64,000 bases of DNA from Nematopogon swammerdamellus (Eukaryota; Arthropoda; Insecta; Lepidoptera; Adelidae), in contig OX336340.1 of the NCBI GenBank assembly GCA_946902875.1, forward strand, positions 20,909,566 through 20,973,565. The letters are read 5' to 3'. The notes below the pieces were generated by a model. The model searched no databases and had not been told where the DNA came from. It saw only the letters and a list, made by a program, of their open reading frames with translations. Shown piece by piece: positions 63,766 through 64,000 of this stretch (its first letter is position 1; the number at the start of each line of letters is the position of its first letter). The position numbers and the translations under genes are program-made.

Positions 63766-64000
63766 TTACGACGCCGCGCCGTCTCTAATTTCTCTCTTGA
63801 GATTGCCCGAGTTTTCCAATTTAGATTTTGCATTTGCGAGAAATGAGTTGGCTTGTTTTGTCAATTCTGCTGAAGTTTTGGAGTCCATGATTTCTGGATA
63901 TTCGGTTTCCGTGTGTGTGGTTATTGGTAGAGTATTTCTGGGTTGAGAAGATGGGAAAAGTGACTCTGGACTGTTTAACCAGGCGCTAGTGTTTTCCTGT
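63766..64000 (-). pseudogene. Gag (ORF1) N-terminal segment, open to the window edge
   Basis: Open on the minus strand from the edge to TAA at 63766-63768. Includes MDSKTSAELTKQANSFLANA, possibly an internal Met. The next Gag segment continues in another phase after GAAS, so a second small indel is likely here. The start codon lies outside the window. Confidence 0.7.

Larger units (their letters stand above)
60596..64000 (-). mobile_element. Gag-only non-LTR element at a telomeric repeat (5' end beyond the window)
   Basis: The T run at 60596-60608 is the poly(A) tail of a minus-strand element abutting the telomeric repeat. Going upstream on the minus strand: about 2 kb of strand-asymmetric sequence (A+C-rich sense strand) with several imperfect repeats, then a Gag frame with three zinc knuckles extending off the window. 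No endonuclease or RT frame is visible. TRAS and SART are known lepidopteran LINEs that insert in TTAGG repeats and have such a Gag; HeT-A of Drosophila is a Gag-only telomeric element. Whether this is a deletion derivative or a Gag-only family is open. Confidence 0.8.

Overview
The window looks like gene-poor, transposon-saturated DNA from a moth or butterfly. The evidence is a (TTAGG)n insect-type telomeric tract, dozens of short interspersed repeats, several LINE 3' ends, microsatellite-ended repeats and an intact Penelope-like element. This is my reading of the sequence; nothing was searched. I find no convincing host gene. Almost every open frame is short, overlaps a repeat, or belongs to a mobile element.

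Layout. 1-13 kb: a stop-containing LINE reverse transcriptase (106-1345) with a shorter copy at 8185-8557, two copies of a terminal-inverted-repeat MITE (1426-1736, 7181-7461), a long-armed foldback at 4463-4696, and SINE and other repeat copies. 13-28 kb: many copies of a ~400 bp repeat with a GTCT/CAGA microsatellite (family D), family B repeats, and near-perfect foldbacks at 21439-21598, 23162-23285 and 24291-24518. 28-38 kb: nested SINEs, a 5'-end array, a G-run tract, a CACCG pentamer array, a recent ~330 bp direct duplication, and family D broken by a foldback and a SINE (37759-38756). 39-48 kb: a GC-rich tandem block, further foldbacks and a 21 bp minisatellite (43256-43790). 47.6-51.5 kb: the Penelope-like element, with an uninterrupted 851-codon RT plus GIY-YIG frame. 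51.5-60 kb: LINE remnants, a SINE inserted in a SINE, minisatellites and a 96/107 bp tandem array. 60.5-64 kb: a TTAGG tract directly joined to the poly(A) end of a minus-strand element that encodes a zinc-knuckle Gag but shows no reverse transcriptase.

How the parts relate. The SINEs form one modular group. A common body carries a tRNA-like head with a 5S rRNA-like segment inside it (family A), a second head related to the terminus of family B, or a plain tRNA-like head (family C). The 3' end of family C matches the 3' end of the LINE at the start of the window, which suggests that LINE supplied the machinery to copy it. Several nested insertions with short target duplications allow events to be ordered.

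The strongest candidate for a new system is the right-hand end: a Gag-only, long-3'UTR element ending in poly(A) at telomeric repeats, organised much like Drosophila HeT-A. Its RT frame may simply be deleted, and its 5' end lies beyond the window.
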